Below, piece after piece: positions 63,931 to 64,000 of a DNA stretch of 64,000 nt. The translations under genes and the position numbers were made by a program. Where the stretch lies: assembly GCF_052119705.1 (NCBI RefSeq), contig NZ_JBGQOP010000012.1:29681-93680 (forward strand). Direction: 5' to 3'. The notes under the pieces are model-generated. The model was given only the letters and a program-made list of their open reading frames with translations, searched no databases and had not been told where the DNA came from. This stretch comes from Oceanimonas sp052119705 (lineage in GTDB: Bacteria > Pseudomonadota > Gammaproteobacteria > Enterobacterales > Aeromonadaceae). Each line of letters opens with the position of its first letter. Positions within the stretch are counted from its first letter, which is position 1.

Positions 63931-64000
63931 AGCGTGAAGCGTGAAGCGTGAAGCGTGAAGCGTGAAGCGTGAAGCGTGAAGCGTGAAGCGTGAAGCGTGA
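63925..64000. repeat. (GCGTGAA)n microsatellite reaching the window edge
   Basis: Nearly 11 uninterrupted copies of a 7-bp unit from 63925, continuing past the end. The TGA stop of the TIGR02647-type gene is inside the first unit. Confidence 0.97.

Noticed and set aside
63925..64000. CRISPR array at the right edge
   Set aside because: Repeats are 7 bp and contiguous without spacers: a microsatellite, not CRISPR.

Overview
The window looks like a chromosomal segment of a marine gammaproteobacterium close to Aeromonadales/Oceanospirillales-type genera (Oceanisphaera/Oceanimonas-like is my best guess, an inference). Reasons: the housekeeping block yfcL-epmC-aroC-prmB-smrB-sixA, 4.5S RNA, a tRNA-Ser(GGA), RNase T, ModF and a TIGR02647-type protein, all closest in style to E. 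coli/Vibrio/Aeromonas proteins, and moderate GC. There is no prophage, CRISPR array or rRNA. The first gene is cut by the left edge, and a 7-bp tandem repeat runs off the right edge.

Layout. 1-5264: a DUF1971 fragment, a FrnE-type DsbA/PaiB pair, a hotdog-fold protein with a multi-pass membrane partner, a DUF2799 lipoprotein, a CsbD-like stress protein and a 55-residue metallothionein. 5865-8291: a membrane-anchored eight-heme c-type cytochrome with HEAT/TPR-like repeats. 8372-25905 (all minus): an accessory block with five DUF1254/DUF1214 secreted proteins of two subtypes plus a sixth truncated copy, an arylsulfatase, two predicted outer-membrane barrel proteins, a repeated-domain periplasmic protein, a DUF4239 membrane protein and a patatin-Omp85 protein. 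The block carries recombination traces: a 64-bp duplicated gene start fused to a DUF1254 tail, and a 265-bp foldback MITE whose terminal base completes a stop codon. 26276-27297: a DUF2092 protein and a small partner.

27554-39167 (minus): a pel exopolysaccharide locus in the order pelA(hydrolase only)-B-C-D-E-F-G, followed by galE. PelD keeps a c-di-GMP-type RxxD motif. PelA has only its glycoside-hydrolase part and no deacetylase. GalE has Cys at the position of E. coli Tyr299, the gate residue that decides whether UDP-N-acetyl sugars are accepted, so it may supply the UDP-GalNAc that Pel needs. 39928-40040: 4.5S RNA. 40173-44949: an SLC13 permease divergent from cysD and a fused cysNC (sulfate uptake and activation to PAPS). 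With the arylsulfatase and a YeiH-type transporter this gives the window a recurrent sulfate theme.

45124-49955: the housekeeping block. 50763-53646: two small membrane proteins, a YeiH-family transporter, a Usp protein and a DUF2982 protein. 54087-59098: a CHASE-PAS-PAS hybrid histidine kinase with two receivers and an Hpt domain, overlapping a receiver-GGDEF diguanylate cyclase by 4 nt. A second GGDEF protein lies at 60715. Two potential c-di-GMP sources therefore sit near a c-di-GMP-controlled Pel machine. 59313-63930: tRNA-Ser with a decayed partial copy, rnt, the GGDEF protein, modF with a perfect CRP-type palindrome upstream, and a TIGR02647-type gene whose stop codon lies inside a (GCGTGAA)n array.
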